Shown here piece after piece: positions 25,659-32,829 of a DNA stretch of 64,000 nt. The number at the start of each line of letters is the position of its first letter. Position 1 is the first letter of the stretch. The notes below the pieces were generated by a model that did not search any database, had not been told where the DNA came from, and saw nothing but the letters and a program-made list of their open reading frames with translations. Position numbers and translations under genes: made by a program. The stretch is taken from the NCBI GenBank assembly GCA_963839475.1, contig CAWIVH010000013.1, forward strand, positions 868,001-932,000. Reading direction: 5' to 3'. Source of the DNA: CAWIVH01 sp963839475 (lineage in GTDB: Bacteria > Acidobacteriota > UBA6911).

Positions 25659-25835
25659 TTATTGTTTGTTTTCCGTTTTGTGGTCGGTTTCTTCTTGCCC
25701 GGCCTTCAAAGCGGATTTGAAGTTCTTGATCCCCTCGCCGAGCCCCTTGCCCAACTGGGGGATCTTATTGACGCCGAAGATAAGAATTACGATGACCAAA
25801 ATTACCAGCAACTCCCCCATACCGAGATTCGGCAT
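25659..25835 (-). CDS. tatA: Twin-arginine translocase subunit TatA
   Basis: 58 residues: MPNLGMGELLVILVIVILIF forms the short N-terminal membrane helix, followed by the hinge and amphipathic helix GVNKIPQLGKGLGEGIKNFK and a charged tail. The FG hinge (Phe20-Gly21) and the LGKGLGE motif are diagnostic of TatA/TatE. ATG 25835 is preceded by AGGAGG at seven bases. TatA forms the pore for folded proteins with RR signals, such as the product at 11245-12129. tatB/tatC are not in the window. It lies downstream of selB in the same direction, about 200 bp apart. Confidence 0.93.
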   Translation of the reverse strand: MPNLGMGELLVILVIVILIFGVNKIPQLGKGLGEGIKNFKSALKAGQEETDHKTENKQ

Positions 25836-26039
25836 TTAAACCTCCTGAGTATTTAAACCAAATCAAAGAGTACTCGACGCGTCCTTCCATGTCAATCGAA
25901 GCAATTCGCCGGTTCCAGGCTTGGACTTGATCGAGGTGCCGAACTTCAAACCGAATTCCGGAACCGGTTCATTCGCGCTCAAAATAGGCTGCTGTTTTTG
26001 CCCGGGGGGCATGAGTCGTTCATCGGTGCAGTAGAGCGT

Positions 26040-27938
26040 TTAGAGCAGGACACGGTCGTTCCCTAACCGCCGGGTCACCCTCTCGCGGTCCAGGTATTCG
26101 AGCAAGGGAATGGCATGTTTGCGCGTAAGCCCGAAGAGGTCCTTGAATTCCGCAACACCAAACTTTGAACCCGGCTGGACCGAGGCTCTTATTTTTTCTT
26201 TCAGCTCCATGAGTGTGGCACTGTGGTAAGTCAAGTCCTCGGAAATCCTGATGAGAATCTTTTCCTTGAGCATCCAATGGTAGACGCGCTTGAGTTCCTC
26301 CGGATCGGCGATAATCCTCGAGGCAACTTCATCCCAGGCGGGCGGCTGAAAGGCTGCGCTTCGAAACGCAAATTCAATCTTGTCATGCAGAATCTGTCTC
26401 TCTTCGCTCAGTTTTACCTCACGGCCGTGCTGGCAGACAAACTCGTCTTCAAGTGAAATCTTGCGCTTTTGGACCAGCTTTTCCAGGAAATGCCGGAACA
26501 CGTCTACCGGAAAATCGTCGTACAGCCTTTTCCTCAGTTCCTCCTTCGAGATTCCTTTGACAAGGGGGTGCTGCCGATGGTGGTCTGTTACGAGTTCAAT
26601 CGTTTGCTTCTCGATCTCGGCGGCGATGGCGGGCGGTATCAGGAATGGGGCAGGGTCGGGCGTCAAAATCAACCGTCCGGCAGAAGCCAGGCTCCGGCAA
26701 ACCTCTTTGATTTCGGAGGATGCAATCCCCACCCTCGATACCAGTTCGCTCAGACTCATCCCGCGTTCGGCGCCTCCGTCGACAAAAGCAAGCACTCTCT
26801 CAGCCAGAGCGGGTTGTTCCATTCGCCGCAGGACTTCAAGCACTTCGCGGTCGGTGGTCTTATGCTTGGATGGATGGGGGTCCAGGACGATGCCGCCTCC
26901 GATGGTGATCGCGGGAGAGAACTGACGCAAAATATAGGCGTCGCCATGCAGGCAGAATACCGGAGAATCCAGGCGCAGCTGGGCGAAAGCGGCCCCTCCC
27001 GGAGGGAGTTCCTCCATTCCGAGCAACGCGAGCCGGGCCAGCACCTCTGAAGTACCCTGGTGAAATCTGACTTTGGTAAGGTTTTTGATCGGCCGCGAAG
27101 TGGCCAGCAGGTTCAACTTCGCATCCAATAATTGGGTGGCTCGGAAACATTTTGGCAGGGTCAGGACCATTCCCCGCCCCACCATAGAGAGGTCGATCCC
27201 CTGTAGGTTGACGGCCGTTCGCTGCCCGGCCACGGCTATTTCACTCGGGGTGCCGTGGACCTGGATTCCCCTCACTTTGGCCTGGATACCTGCCGGAAGG
27301 AGCTCGACCTCATCGTCCTTGCGCACGGAACCCGAAGTCAAGGTTCCCGTCACCACGGTCCCAAAGCCACGCATGGAAAAAGCCCGGTCCACAGGCAGGC
27401 GTAACATGCGGTTCGTGGGTCGGCCGGGAATCCGCCCGGCGAGGTCCGCCATAGCCTTCTTGAGCAGGTCGATTCCTTCTCCGGTCTTGGCGCTGACAGC
27501 AATTACGGGAGCCCCGGCCAGGAATGAATCTTTGACGAGTTCGCTGATTTCAGCCCTGACGAGGTCGATGAAATCGGGCTCTACTAGATCGCATTTGGTT
27601 ATCACTGCAATTCCAGCCCGCACACCGAGAAGTCGACAGATGTCAAAATGCTCGCGCGTTTGCGGCATTATGGATTCATCACCTGCCACCACCAGAAGAA
27701 CGAAATCGATCCCCCCCACACCTGCCAGCATATTTTTGACGAACTTTTCGTGCCCCGGAACGTCGACAAAACCGAGGTTCAGGCCGTCCAGGGAGAGATG
27801 GGCAAAACCAAGGTCAATTGTGATCCCGCGGAGTTTTTCTTCCTTGAGACGGTCCGGATCAGTGCCCGTAAGAGCTTTGACCAGGGCGCTCTTGCCGTGG
27901 TCGATGTGTCCGGCTGTGCCGACGATCAGATGCCGCAT
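26040..27938 (-). CDS. selB: Selenocysteine-specific elongation factor SelB
   Basis: 632 residues from ATG 27938 (AGGA upstream); a TTG at 28022 adds an unrelated leader and is rejected. The GTPase domain has GTAGHIDHGKS, the switch region RGITIDLGFA, DVPGHEKFV and TKCD. EF-Tu-like domains 2 and 3 follow (RGFGTVVTGTL), with a C-terminal extension of winged helices (about 380-632, ending DLFGLTRKHAIPLLEYLDRE) that reads the SECIS hairpin. SelB carries selenocysteyl-tRNA to in-frame UGA codons, so the genome should encode selenoproteins, selA, selD and tRNA-Sec, none of which are visible here. Confidence 0.95.
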   Translation of the reverse strand: MRHLIVGTAGHIDHGKSALVKALTGTDPDRLKEEKLRGITIDLGFAHLSLDGLNLGFVDVPGHEKFVKNMLAGVGGIDFVLLVVAGDESIMPQTREHFDICRLLGVRAGIAVITKCDLVEPDFIDLVRAEISELVKDSFLAGAPVIAVSAKTGEGIDLLKKAMADLAGRIPGRPTNRMLRLPVDRAFSMRGFGTVVTGTLTSGSVRKDDEVELLPAGIQAKVRGIQVHGTPSEIAVAGQRTAVNLQGIDLSMVGRGMVLTLPKCFRATQLLDAKLNLLATSRPIKNLTKVRFHQGTSEVLARLALLGMEELPPGGAAFAQLRLDSPVFCLHGDAYILRQFSPAITIGGGIVLDPHPSKHKTTDREVLEVLRRMEQPALAERVLAFVDGGAERGMSLSELVSRVGIASSEIKEVCRSLASAGRLILTPDPAPFLIPPAIAAEIEKQTIELVTDHHRQHPLVKGISKEELRKRLYDDFPVDVFRHFLEKLVQKRKISLEDEFVCQHGREVKLSEERQILHDKIEFAFRSAAFQPPAWDEVASRIIADPEELKRVYHWMLKEKILIRISEDLTYHSATLMELKEKIRASVQPGSKFGVAEFKDLFGLTRKHAIPLLEYLDRERVTRRLGNDRVLL

Positions 27939-28207
27939 GTTTTTTCCTACCCGGATTTTCCGGATCGCGACGACAGGCTTGCCCACGGATCGCCTTGGGG
28001 CGCGATGCGAACCTCCTGACAAAACTTGTGTTTATGCCCTGTTTGCCGTGATTCTGTAACGATTATGAATGGCAGCCGGGCGGAAGCATCGGGGCCGTGC
28101 ATTCCGGACAAGCTTTATTTTTGAACATTTTGTCCCTGTCGCATTCTGCAACCTGCCAGGAAAACTTGGAAATCGCACATTTGCCCGCGGGGCTATGGCC
28201 AAATCCC

Positions 28208-28236
28208 TTGACTGAAAATCCGTTGGCCAGTACGCT
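28208..28236 (+). promoter_or_regulatory. Predicted ffh promoter
   Basis: TTGACT (28208-28213) and TACGCT (28231-28236) are 17 bp apart. The -35 box is good and the -10 box weak. Transcription would begin near 28243 and give a leader of about 100 nt. Confidence 0.4.
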
Positions 28237-28255
28237 TTAAGTTTATCAAATTGGG

Positions 28256-28317
28256 ACCAGTCACGCGTTCAGGTCTGCCGAAAACATTTTAGGGTAGGGA
28301 CTGGCTGATCGCCAGTC
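28256..28317 (+). promoter_or_regulatory. ffh leader with competing hairpins
   Basis: ACCAGTC (28256-28262), GACTGGC (28299-28305) and GCCAGTC (28311-28317) occur in order. The middle element can pair with either flank. Pairing with the right flank gives a tight hairpin with a 7-bp perfect stem and 5-nt loop ending 26 bases before the start codon. No T-run follows, so any control would more likely act on translation than on termination. Confidence 0.35.
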
Positions 28318-28343
28318 GAATTGGGTGGGATCCGGAACTATTT

Positions 28344-29678
28344 ATGCTGGAAAGACTGTCAGATAAGCTCCAGAAGATATTGAAAGACCTTCGCGGGCAC
28401 GGACGGGTATCCGAGCGCCACATAGAAGAAACGGCCAGGGAAATCCGGAATGCGCTGCTCGATGCCGACGTCAATTTCAAGATTGCGAAGGATTTTGTGG
28501 AGCGCGTGAAACAGCGTGCTCTGGGCCAGGAGGTTATGGATTCTCTCACCCCCGGCCAGCACGTCATCAAGGTCGTCCGCGATGAGCTGATTGAGTTGCT
28601 CGGCGGATCCCAGACCGAGCTTCAGTATTCCAAACAACCGCCGACGACATATTTAATGGTCGGTCTTCAAGGATCCGGCAAAACCACTTCAACGGCGAAG
28701 CTGGGTCTTTGGCTGTCCAAAAACAATCACTCACCCCTGCTGTTTTCGGTTGACGTTTATCGTCCGGCCGCTATTGAACAGCTGCGCGTCCTGTGCGCAG
28801 ACAACCGACTGGGTTATTTTGACGACCCGGGCAATGAGGATCCGGTTTCGCGTACCGAGAAGGGGCTTCGCCATGCCCGGAACAGCGGGTACGACGTCGT
28901 GTTGATTGATACGGCGGGACGCCTGCATATCGACGATGAGATGATGAAGGAGCTGGAGCAGATCCGCCGATCCTCCCAGCCAACCGAGATCCTGCTGGTA
29001 GCCGATGCCATGACGGGTCAGGATGCGGTGCGGAGCGCGAAGGAGTTCCATGAGCGTCTGAACCTGACAGGGGTCCTCCTCACCAAGATGGATGGCGATG
29101 CGCGAGGCGGCGCTGCGCTTTCGATTCGCAGCGTTACGGGGCAATCCATCAAATTTGTAGGAACTGGAGAAAAGGCCGAAGCGCTTGAGCCCTTCTACCC
29201 TGACCGGCTGGCTGGGCGAATCCTCGGAATGGGCGATGTTCTTTCATTGATCGAAAAAGCCGAGGAGACGGTTGACAAAGAAGAAGCCTTGGAATTGGCT
29301 GAAAAGATCCGGAAAGACGAATTCACTCTCGATGATTTCCGCGACCAGATGCGCCAGATACGCAAAATGGGGCCGATGGAGCAGATTTTAGGAATGCTGC
29401 CGAATATGGGCCCGATGCGCGGCATGAACAAGCTCAAGGTTGATGAAAAAGAGCTCATTCATATTGAAGCCATCATCAATTCAATGACACCTCAGGAAAG
29501 AACTCATCATCACATCCTTACCGGAAGCCGTCGCAAGCGAATAGCATTGGGGAGTGGCCGCCCGGTATCGGAAATCAACCGGTTGCTCAAGCAATATATC
29601 GAAACCCGCAAGATGATGAAAAGCCTTAGTAAGGGTATAATCCCAAGGATGATGAAAGGGATGCGCTTTCCCGGCTGA
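28344..29678 (+). CDS. ffh: Signal recognition particle GTPase Ffh (SRP54)
   Basis: 444 residues with the full N-G-M plan. The N domain is about 1-90. The GTPase domain has GLQGSGKTTSTAKL near 108, VDVYRPAA, IDTAGRLHID, TKMDGDARGG and the closing GTGEK. The Met-rich M domain (about 325-435; MRQIRKMGPMEQI, GSRRKRIA, MKGM) binds signal peptides and 4.5S RNA. With FtsY and the RNA it targets nascent membrane proteins to SecYEG. It is the first gene of a run into rpsP, 258 bp upstream of it. Confidence 0.97.
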   Translation: MLERLSDKLQKILKDLRGHGRVSERHIEETAREIRNALLDADVNFKIAKDFVERVKQRALGQEVMDSLTPGQHVIKVVRDELIELLGGSQTELQYSKQPPTTYLMVGLQGSGKTTSTAKLGLWLSKNNHSPLLFSVDVYRPAAIEQLRVLCADNRLGYFDDPGNEDPVSRTEKGLRHARNSGYDVVLIDTAGRLHIDDEMMKELEQIRRSSQPTEILLVADAMTGQDAVRSAKEFHERLNLTGVLLTKMDGDARGGAALSIRSVTGQSIKFVGTGEKAEALEPFYPDRLAGRILGMGDVLSLIEKAEETVDKEEALELAEKIRKDEFTLDDFRDQMRQIRKMGPMEQILGMLPNMGPMRGMNKLKVDEKELIHIEAIINSMTPQERTHHHILTGSRRKRIALGSGRPVSEINRLLKQYIETRKMMKSLSKGIIPRMMKGMRFPG

Positions 29679-29936
29679 AAATTGGGATTCCAACGGCGGG
29701 CCCACGTCTGATTCGTCTCGGCTGACCGCGTTCTCGGTCGCGAACGGAGAGTCTGCAGCATGTCAAGGGCCTGCCCTATGCAAAAAAACACCCTGAAATC
29801 TGCCCGGGAAGGATTTTTTGCTGGATTTTATGTCCCTTTCCAGGGATCATATGCGTTTTTGTCGGCTCAGGGTTGCATCGACAGAAGACATGTGTCAAAA
29901 TCGCAATAACTTAAGGCTTTTAATTGAGGAGGAGTG

Positions 29937-30188
29937 TTGTTAAGGATTCGATTGACTCGGATGGGTGCAAAGAAAAAACCCTTCTATCGCGTGGTGGTTT
30001 CTGAGCGAAGACAGGCTCGAGATGGCAGGTTTGTGGAGATTGTGGGACATTATAATCCCGGCACCAATCCTCCATCAGTAGAGTTGAACCTGGAACGGCT
30101 TCAACATTGGATTGCTAACGGTGCTCAGCCTTCGGATACAGTTAACAGCCTAATAAAGAAGGCGAAGCCGGCAGCTCCGGTCAGCTAG
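29937..30188 (+). CDS. rpsP: 30S ribosomal protein S16
   Basis: 83 residues. The start is IRLTRMGAKKKPFYRVVVSE, highly conserved in S16, which supports the body of the 30S subunit. The initiation codon is TTG 29937, best spaced behind the long GAGGAGGA run; the GTG at 29934 is the alternative. It opens the rpsP-khpA-rimM-trmD-rplS-rnhB run, a common bacterial order. Confidence 0.95.
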   Translation: MLRIRLTRMGAKKKPFYRVVVSERRQARDGRFVEIVGHYNPGTNPPSVELNLERLQHWIANGAQPSDTVNSLIKKAKPAAPVS

Positions 30189-30268
30189 TTCCTCCTGTCC
30201 CTTACTGCTTGGCACAAACTGGCCCCGCGTTGTCTCGACAGTAATTGCGATCTTCTATGGAGGCGGTT

Positions 30269-30499
30269 ATGAAGGATCTAGTGGAAATGATCGCGAAGGC
30301 TCTTGTGGATAATCCCGAGCAGGTTGTGGTTACAGAAATCGAAGGGGAGCAAACAACTGTCCTGGAATTACGGGTAGCGCCAACCGATCTGGGCAAGGTG
30401 ATCGGTAAACAGGGCCGGACGGCGCGCTGCATTCGTACTCTTCTGGGGGCCGCCGGGATGAAACTGCGGAAGCGGTTCGTCCTGGAAATCTTGGAATAG
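30269..30499 (+). CDS. khpA: KH-domain RNA-binding protein KhpA
   Basis: 76 residues from ATG 30269, which has GGAGG six bases upstream; earlier in-frame starts (TTG 30245, ATG 30257) are rejected. A single type II KH domain has the GxxG RNA-binding loop in GKVIGKQGRTA near 42-52. KhpA pairs with KhpB in several bacteria to regulate division and RNA metabolism. The place between rpsP and rimM is the usual one. Its stop overlaps the rimM GTG by one base. Confidence 0.93.
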   Translation: MKDLVEMIAKALVDNPEQVVVTEIEGEQTTVLELRVAPTDLGKVIGKQGRTARCIRTLLGAAGMKLRKRFVLEILE

Positions 30500-31032
30500 T
30501 GGAGCAGACCGGTCAGCCTACATATATTGCCATCGCCCGAATCGCCAGGCCTCGCGGGAACCGCGGTGAGGTCCTGGCCGACTTGTATACGGATTTTCCT
30601 GATCGCTTCGGATCGCTTAGCGAAGTGTCTGTAGAATACCCCGGTGGCAGACTTGAAGTGCGGTCCATCGAACAGTTCTGGTTCCACAAGAACCGGCTCG
30701 TTCTGAAGTTAGGCGGATCCGATTCCATCTCGGATGCAGAGAAATTGGCTGGAGCCTGGGTTTTGGTCCCATGCGGCGATGCAATTGAGCTCCCCGAGAA
30801 TACGTATTTTGACCACGATCTAATAGGTTGCACAGTTACTACGGTGAACGGAGTTGAGCTCGGGCCCATTGCGGAGGTCATGAAGCTCGACGGCAATACC
30901 CTGTTTGCCATCCGGAGCAGGCATGGGGAGATTTTGATACCTGCCGCCGGGTCCTATTTCCGGGAGATCTCGATCAGGGAAAGGCGCATCTTGGTCGATC
31001 TTCCCGAAGGACTGGTGGACCTGAACCGATGA
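30499..31032 (+). CDS. rimM: Ribosome maturation factor RimM
   Basis: 177 residues starting with GTG 30499, within the KhpA stop codon (TAGTG). The N-terminal RimM domain begins IAIARIARPRGNRGEV, and the PRC-barrel domain contains DLIGCTV and GNTLFAIRS, then ILIPAAGSYF. RimM binds S19 and helps 30S head maturation. Its stop overlaps the trmD start (ATGA), so the three genes are probably translationally coupled. Confidence 0.95.
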   Translation: MEQTGQPTYIAIARIARPRGNRGEVLADLYTDFPDRFGSLSEVSVEYPGGRLEVRSIEQFWFHKNRLVLKLGGSDSISDAEKLAGAWVLVPCGDAIELPENTYFDHDLIGCTVTTVNGVELGPIAEVMKLDGNTLFAIRSRHGEILIPAAGSYFREISIRERRILVDLPEGLVDLNR

Positions 31033-31712
31033 GATTTGATATTATAACTATTTTTCCCGATATCTTTACCGGGGTATTGGATACCGGTATCATCCGGCGA
31101 GCTCGACAATCGGGGGTTGCAGATATCCGGGTAATAAACCTCCGGGATTTTGCCGCGGACAAGCACCGGCAGGTGGATGATCGCCCGTATGGGGGTGGTG
31201 AAGGCATGGTATTCATGCCTGAGCCGTTATTTGCCGCAGTGGAACATTGCCGGGCGGAGAGCGCGTTCGACAAAGGCCTTGTGGTTTTGTTGACTCCGCA
31301 AGGAAAAACCTGGTCCCAGCCAATGGCTGCGGAGTTGGTGCGCAACGAACACCTGATCTTTATTTGCGGCAGATACGAAGGGATCGACCAGAGGGTCGTG
31401 GATACTCTGGTGGATCTGGAAATCTCCATTGGAGATTTTGTTTTGAGCGGCGGGGAAGTCGCGGCCATGGTTCTCATCGACACCATGACCCGTCTGTTGC
31501 CCGGCGCCTTGGGAAACGAAGAGTCAACGCGGAATGAGAGTTTTTCGCGCGGAATTTTGGACTATCCGCAGTATACGCGGCCGGCGATGTTCCGCGGATT
31601 AGGGGTGCCGGAGGTGCTGCTGTCCGGTGACCATGCAAAAATAGCCCAATGGCGTTCCGAGGCCGCCATGCAGAAAACTCTGCAGAAACGGCCTGAATTA
31701 GCGCAGAAATAG
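31029..31712 (+). CDS. trmD: tRNA (guanine-37-N1)-methyltransferase
   Basis: 227 residues, a SPOUT methyltransferase that makes m1G37 next to CCN, CUN and CGG anticodons and prevents +1 frameshifting. The deep trefoil knot and AdoMet site are visible in DDRPYGGGEGMVF, CGRYEGIDQRV (near 112), IGDFVLSGGE and the N-terminal FDIITIFPDIF. The C-terminal tail is typical (LRS-type MQKTLQKRPELAQK). It starts inside the rimM stop codon. Confidence 0.97.
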   Translation: MRFDIITIFPDIFTGVLDTGIIRRARQSGVADIRVINLRDFAADKHRQVDDRPYGGGEGMVFMPEPLFAAVEHCRAESAFDKGLVVLLTPQGKTWSQPMAAELVRNEHLIFICGRYEGIDQRVVDTLVDLEISIGDFVLSGGEVAAMVLIDTMTRLLPGALGNEESTRNESFSRGILDYPQYTRPAMFRGLGVPEVLLSGDHAKIAQWRSEAAMQKTLQKRPELAQK

Positions 31713-31806
31713 CAGGAGCACTGGCCGAAATTATTCAAGGTCCTGATGCGGGATGTCCGGTTGAATGGGCTGGAGCGCAGGATCAAGTTTTTTCCAGGAG
31801 TGGCTT

Positions 31807-32193
31807 ATGAATTTGCTTCAAGCAGTCGATAAATTACAAATGAGGACAGATCTCCCGGCGTTTCGGCCAGGTGACACGGTTCGTGTTCATGTGAAGATCA
31901 AGGAAGGGGACAAGTTCCGGATCCAGGTTTTTGAAGGCGTGGTAATAGCCATCAAGCGCAACGGGATTTCTTCCACCTTCACTGTTCGAAAAGTGTCTTC
32001 AGGGTATGGGGTTGAGCGGATTTTCCCCCTTCATACACCGATCATTGACAGGCTGGAAGTCGTCAAGAGCGGGAAGGTGCGAAGAGCCAGGCTTTATTAT
32101 TTGCGCGGACGCCGGGGCAAGGCGGCCAGATTGAAGGATACTGGCAAACTCGATCGCGTTACGACAGGCACCGCGGAGTCCGCCAGACAGTGA
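31807..32193 (+). CDS. rplS: 50S ribosomal protein L19
   Basis: 128 residues from ATG 31807, with AGGAG six bases upstream; the in-frame start at 31765 is rejected. Signature parts are FRPGDTVRVHVKIKEGDKFR, QVFEGVVIAIKRNG and ERIFPLHTPIIDRLEVV. L19 sits at the 30S-50S interface. The C-terminal 20 residues are an extra basic/Thr-rich tail beyond the common 115-residue length. Confidence 0.95.
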   Translation: MNLLQAVDKLQMRTDLPAFRPGDTVRVHVKIKEGDKFRIQVFEGVVIAIKRNGISSTFTVRKVSSGYGVERIFPLHTPIIDRLEVVKSGKVRRARLYYLRGRRGKAARLKDTGKLDRVTTGTAESARQ

Positions 32194-32199
32194 TCCTGC

Positions 32200-32829
32200 A
32201 TGTGGAGTCACGATTACTTTGAGCGCATCCTCCACGGGCACGGTTTCAAAGCCGTAGCCGGCGTGGACGAGGTGGGCCGGGGGGCACTGGCAGGGCCAGT
32301 GGTTGCCGCCGCGGTTGTGTTGAGCCAGGATGGCGATTATAGTGATATTCGTGACTCCAAGATTCTGACCCCCAGGCGGCGTGAGCGCCTGGCACAGAGG
32401 ATCCGGGCGGAAGCTCTTGCAGTGGGGATTGGTTCGGTGGCGGAATCTGAAATCGACAGGATCAACATACTTCAGGCCACGCACATCGCGATGCGGCTTG
32501 CGCTGGAAAATCTCCGCTCTAAACCCGATGCCGTGCTGGTCGACGGCTTTTGGCTTCCTGGTATTGAGCCTCACTGTATCGGGATCATTCACGGCGATTC
32601 GCTTTCTTATTCCATTGGAGCAGCTTCGATTGTAGCCAAGGTCCATCGGGATGCCTGGATGACTCGGATGGATGAACGCTTCCCGCAGTACGGATTTGCC
32701 CGCAACAAAGGCTACGGAACCAGGGAACATCTGGAAGCTCTTACCCGGCACGGCCCGGCTCCAATCCATCGGTTGACTTTCAGCGGAACAGCCTTTACAC
32801 CTGAAGCCGGAGGTCGTCATGGCAAGTGA
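32200..32829 (+). CDS. rnhB: Ribonuclease HII
   Basis: 209 residues. The catalytic acid residues are in AGVDEVGRGALAGPV (Asp, Glu near 18-19), the SKILTP segment (I-R-DSK) and VLVDGFWLP. It nicks RNA-DNA hybrids and removes single ribonucleotides from DNA. ATG 32200 lies 6 bp after rplS. The final 11 bases overlap the start of the TPR gene in another frame. Confidence 0.95.
   Translation: MWSHDYFERILHGHGFKAVAGVDEVGRGALAGPVVAAAVVLSQDGDYSDIRDSKILTPRRRERLAQRIRAEALAVGIGSVAESEIDRINILQATHIAMRLALENLRSKPDAVLVDGFWLPGIEPHCIGIIHGDSLSYSIGAASIVAKVHRDAWMTRMDERFPQYGFARNKGYGTREHLEALTRHGPAPIHRLTFSGTAFTPEAGGRHGK

Larger units (their letters stand above)
27939..28343. other. 405-bp divergent gap between selB and ffh
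   Basis: No protein-coding frame or tRNA is convincing. A candidate ffh promoter (28208-28236) and a leader with mutually exclusive hairpins (28256-28317) fill the right part. I searched by eye for tRNA-Sec and for the conserved tetraloop region of SRP RNA in the left part and did not find either. Confidence 0.45.

Noticed and set aside
27939..28207. tRNA-Sec or 4.5S RNA gene near selB/ffh
   Set aside because: No cloverleaf with a TCA anticodon and long extra arm, and no SRP tetraloop motif, could be found by eye.
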